6,466 nt of DNA from positions 1-6,466 of the forward strand of contig DAIAMA010000078.1 of NCBI GenBank assembly GCA_027438535.1, read 5' to 3'. The notes under the pieces were generated by a model. The model was not told the origin of the DNA. It worked only from the letters and a program-made list of their open reading frames with translations, and ran no database searches. This DNA is from a bacterium. Lineage in GTDB: Bacteria > Pseudomonadota > Gammaproteobacteria > Burkholderiales > Thiobacteraceae. The position numbers and the translations under genes were made by a program. Below are positions 5,783-6,466 of the stretch, piece after piece; the stretch's first letter is position 1, and each line of letters starts with the position of its first letter.

Positions 5783-6466
5783 TTGGGCATTTCCGGCCGC
5801 ATCGCTAAAACTTTTCTGACTTCCCAGCTCACGCCGCTGATCGCTTTGATGGCGGTGCTGATGGGTTTGTTCGCCATTCTGGTCACGCCGCGCGAGGAAG
5901 AGCCGCAGATCAATGTGACGATGGCGAACGTCTTCATTCCCTTCCCCGGCGCATCGGCCAAGGATGTGGAAGCGCTGGTCGCTACGCCGGCCGAGCAAGT
6001 GCTGTCGCAAATTTCCGGCATCGATCATGTGTATTCGGTATCGCGCCCCGGCATGGCGGTGCTGACGGTGCAATACAAAGTGGGCGAGGATCGCATCGGC
6101 GCGCTGGTGCGCTTGTACGACACGATTCAGTCGCACCGCGATTGGCTGGCGCCGAATCTGGGCGTGCTGGAGCCGATCATCAAGCCGGTGGGCATCGACG
6201 ACGTGCCGATCGTGAGCCTGACCTTGTGGACGGCGGATCCGCAGCGCGGCGCGTTTGATCTGGCGCGCGTGGCGCACGCGGCGGAAATCGAGTTGAAGCG
6301 CATTCCCGGCACGCGCGAAGTCAGCACCATTGGCGGCCCGGGGCGCACGGTGCGCGTGATCATGGATGCCGAGCGCATGAGCGCTTATCACATTTCGGCA
6401 CAGGATATTCGCGATGCACTAAAGGTCAGCAATGCGTCGCAGCCTTCCGGCACTTTGGTGTCCGAT
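5783..6466 (+). CDS. RND efflux pump inner-membrane permease (N-terminal part, runs off window)
   Basis: Proton-driven RND transporter of the AcrB/HAE type; the first 228 residues of a protein that is normally about 1,000 long. The frame is open to the last base. The chosen start is TTG at 5783, with AGGG (5771-5774) 8 nt upstream. The in-frame stop at 5759-5761 limits any extension, and no ATG or GTG occurs between that stop and the TTG. Residues 14-34 form the first transmembrane helix. They are followed by TPREEEPQI (35-43), then the periplasmic porter region with FPGASAKDVEALVATPAEQ (54-72) and the ISGIDHVYSVSRPG segment (77-90). A second porter subdomain runs to the edge (ELKRIPGTREVSTIGGPG, 170-187). 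It pairs with the adaptor upstream; no outer-membrane channel gene is visible. The proton-relay and substrate-pocket residues lie beyond the window, so drug, organic or metal specificity cannot be judged. Confidence 0.92.
   Translation, partial: MGISGRIAKTFLTSQLTPLIALMAVLMGLFAILVTPREEEPQINVTMANVFIPFPGASAKDVEALVATPAEQVLSQISGIDHVYSVSRPGMAVLTVQYKVGEDRIGALVRLYDTIQSHRDWLAPNLGVLEPIIKPVGIDDVPIVSLTLWTADPQRGAFDLARVAHAAEIELKRIPGTREVSTIGGPGRTVRVIMDAERMSAYHISAQDIRDALKVSNASQPSGTLVSD

Noticed and set aside
5711..6391. A 226-codon minus-strand open frame rich in His and Arg
   Set aside because: It is antisense to the RND pump coding sequence, and its composition is typical of the reverse frame of a GC-rich gene.

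Overview
The window looks like chromosomal DNA of a GC-rich proteobacterium. Betaproteobacteria is my best guess from the style of the CtpA, EnvC and GpmI proteins and from the gpmI-envC-ctpA gene order, but no marker here fixes the genus. It is almost entirely coding. There are six genes in two divergent blocks, and the two outermost genes are cut by the window ends. I see no tRNA, rRNA, CRISPR array, transposase or integrase.

Left block, minus strand, about 1-4102. gpmI (cofactor-independent phosphoglycerate mutase) is followed 2 nt later by envC (a degenerate LytM/M23 protein that activates murein amidases at division). After a further 26 nt comes ctpA (periplasmic S41 C-terminal processing protease with a PDZ domain, truncated by the left window edge). 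The tight spacing suggests one transcript, joining a glycolytic enzyme to two envelope and peptidoglycan proteins. gpmI-envC is a known conserved pairing.

Right block, plus strand, about 4216-6466. A small ArsR-family repressor is followed by the periplasmic adaptor and then the inner-membrane pump of an RND efflux system; the pump runs off the right edge. The repressor lacks the usual ELCVCDL metal motif. It has two cysteines, C39 and C105, 66 residues apart, the same spacing as the reactive-sulfur sensing pair of BigR/SqrR/HlyU proteins. Two 24-nt imperfect palindromes with the same geometry and a shared core lie over the predicted promoters of the repressor gene (4145-4168) and the adaptor gene (4627-4650). 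The simplest model is an autoregulated ArsR repressor that also controls the pump and releases both promoters on thiol oxidation or persulfidation. The inducer and the pump substrate are not shown by the sequence.

A long imperfect inverted repeat (5697-5762) fills most of the gap between adaptor and pump. It could be a dispersed intergenic repeat and could tune expression of the downstream pump gene. Three genes appear to use non-ATG starts: envC GTG, adaptor GTG and pump TTG.
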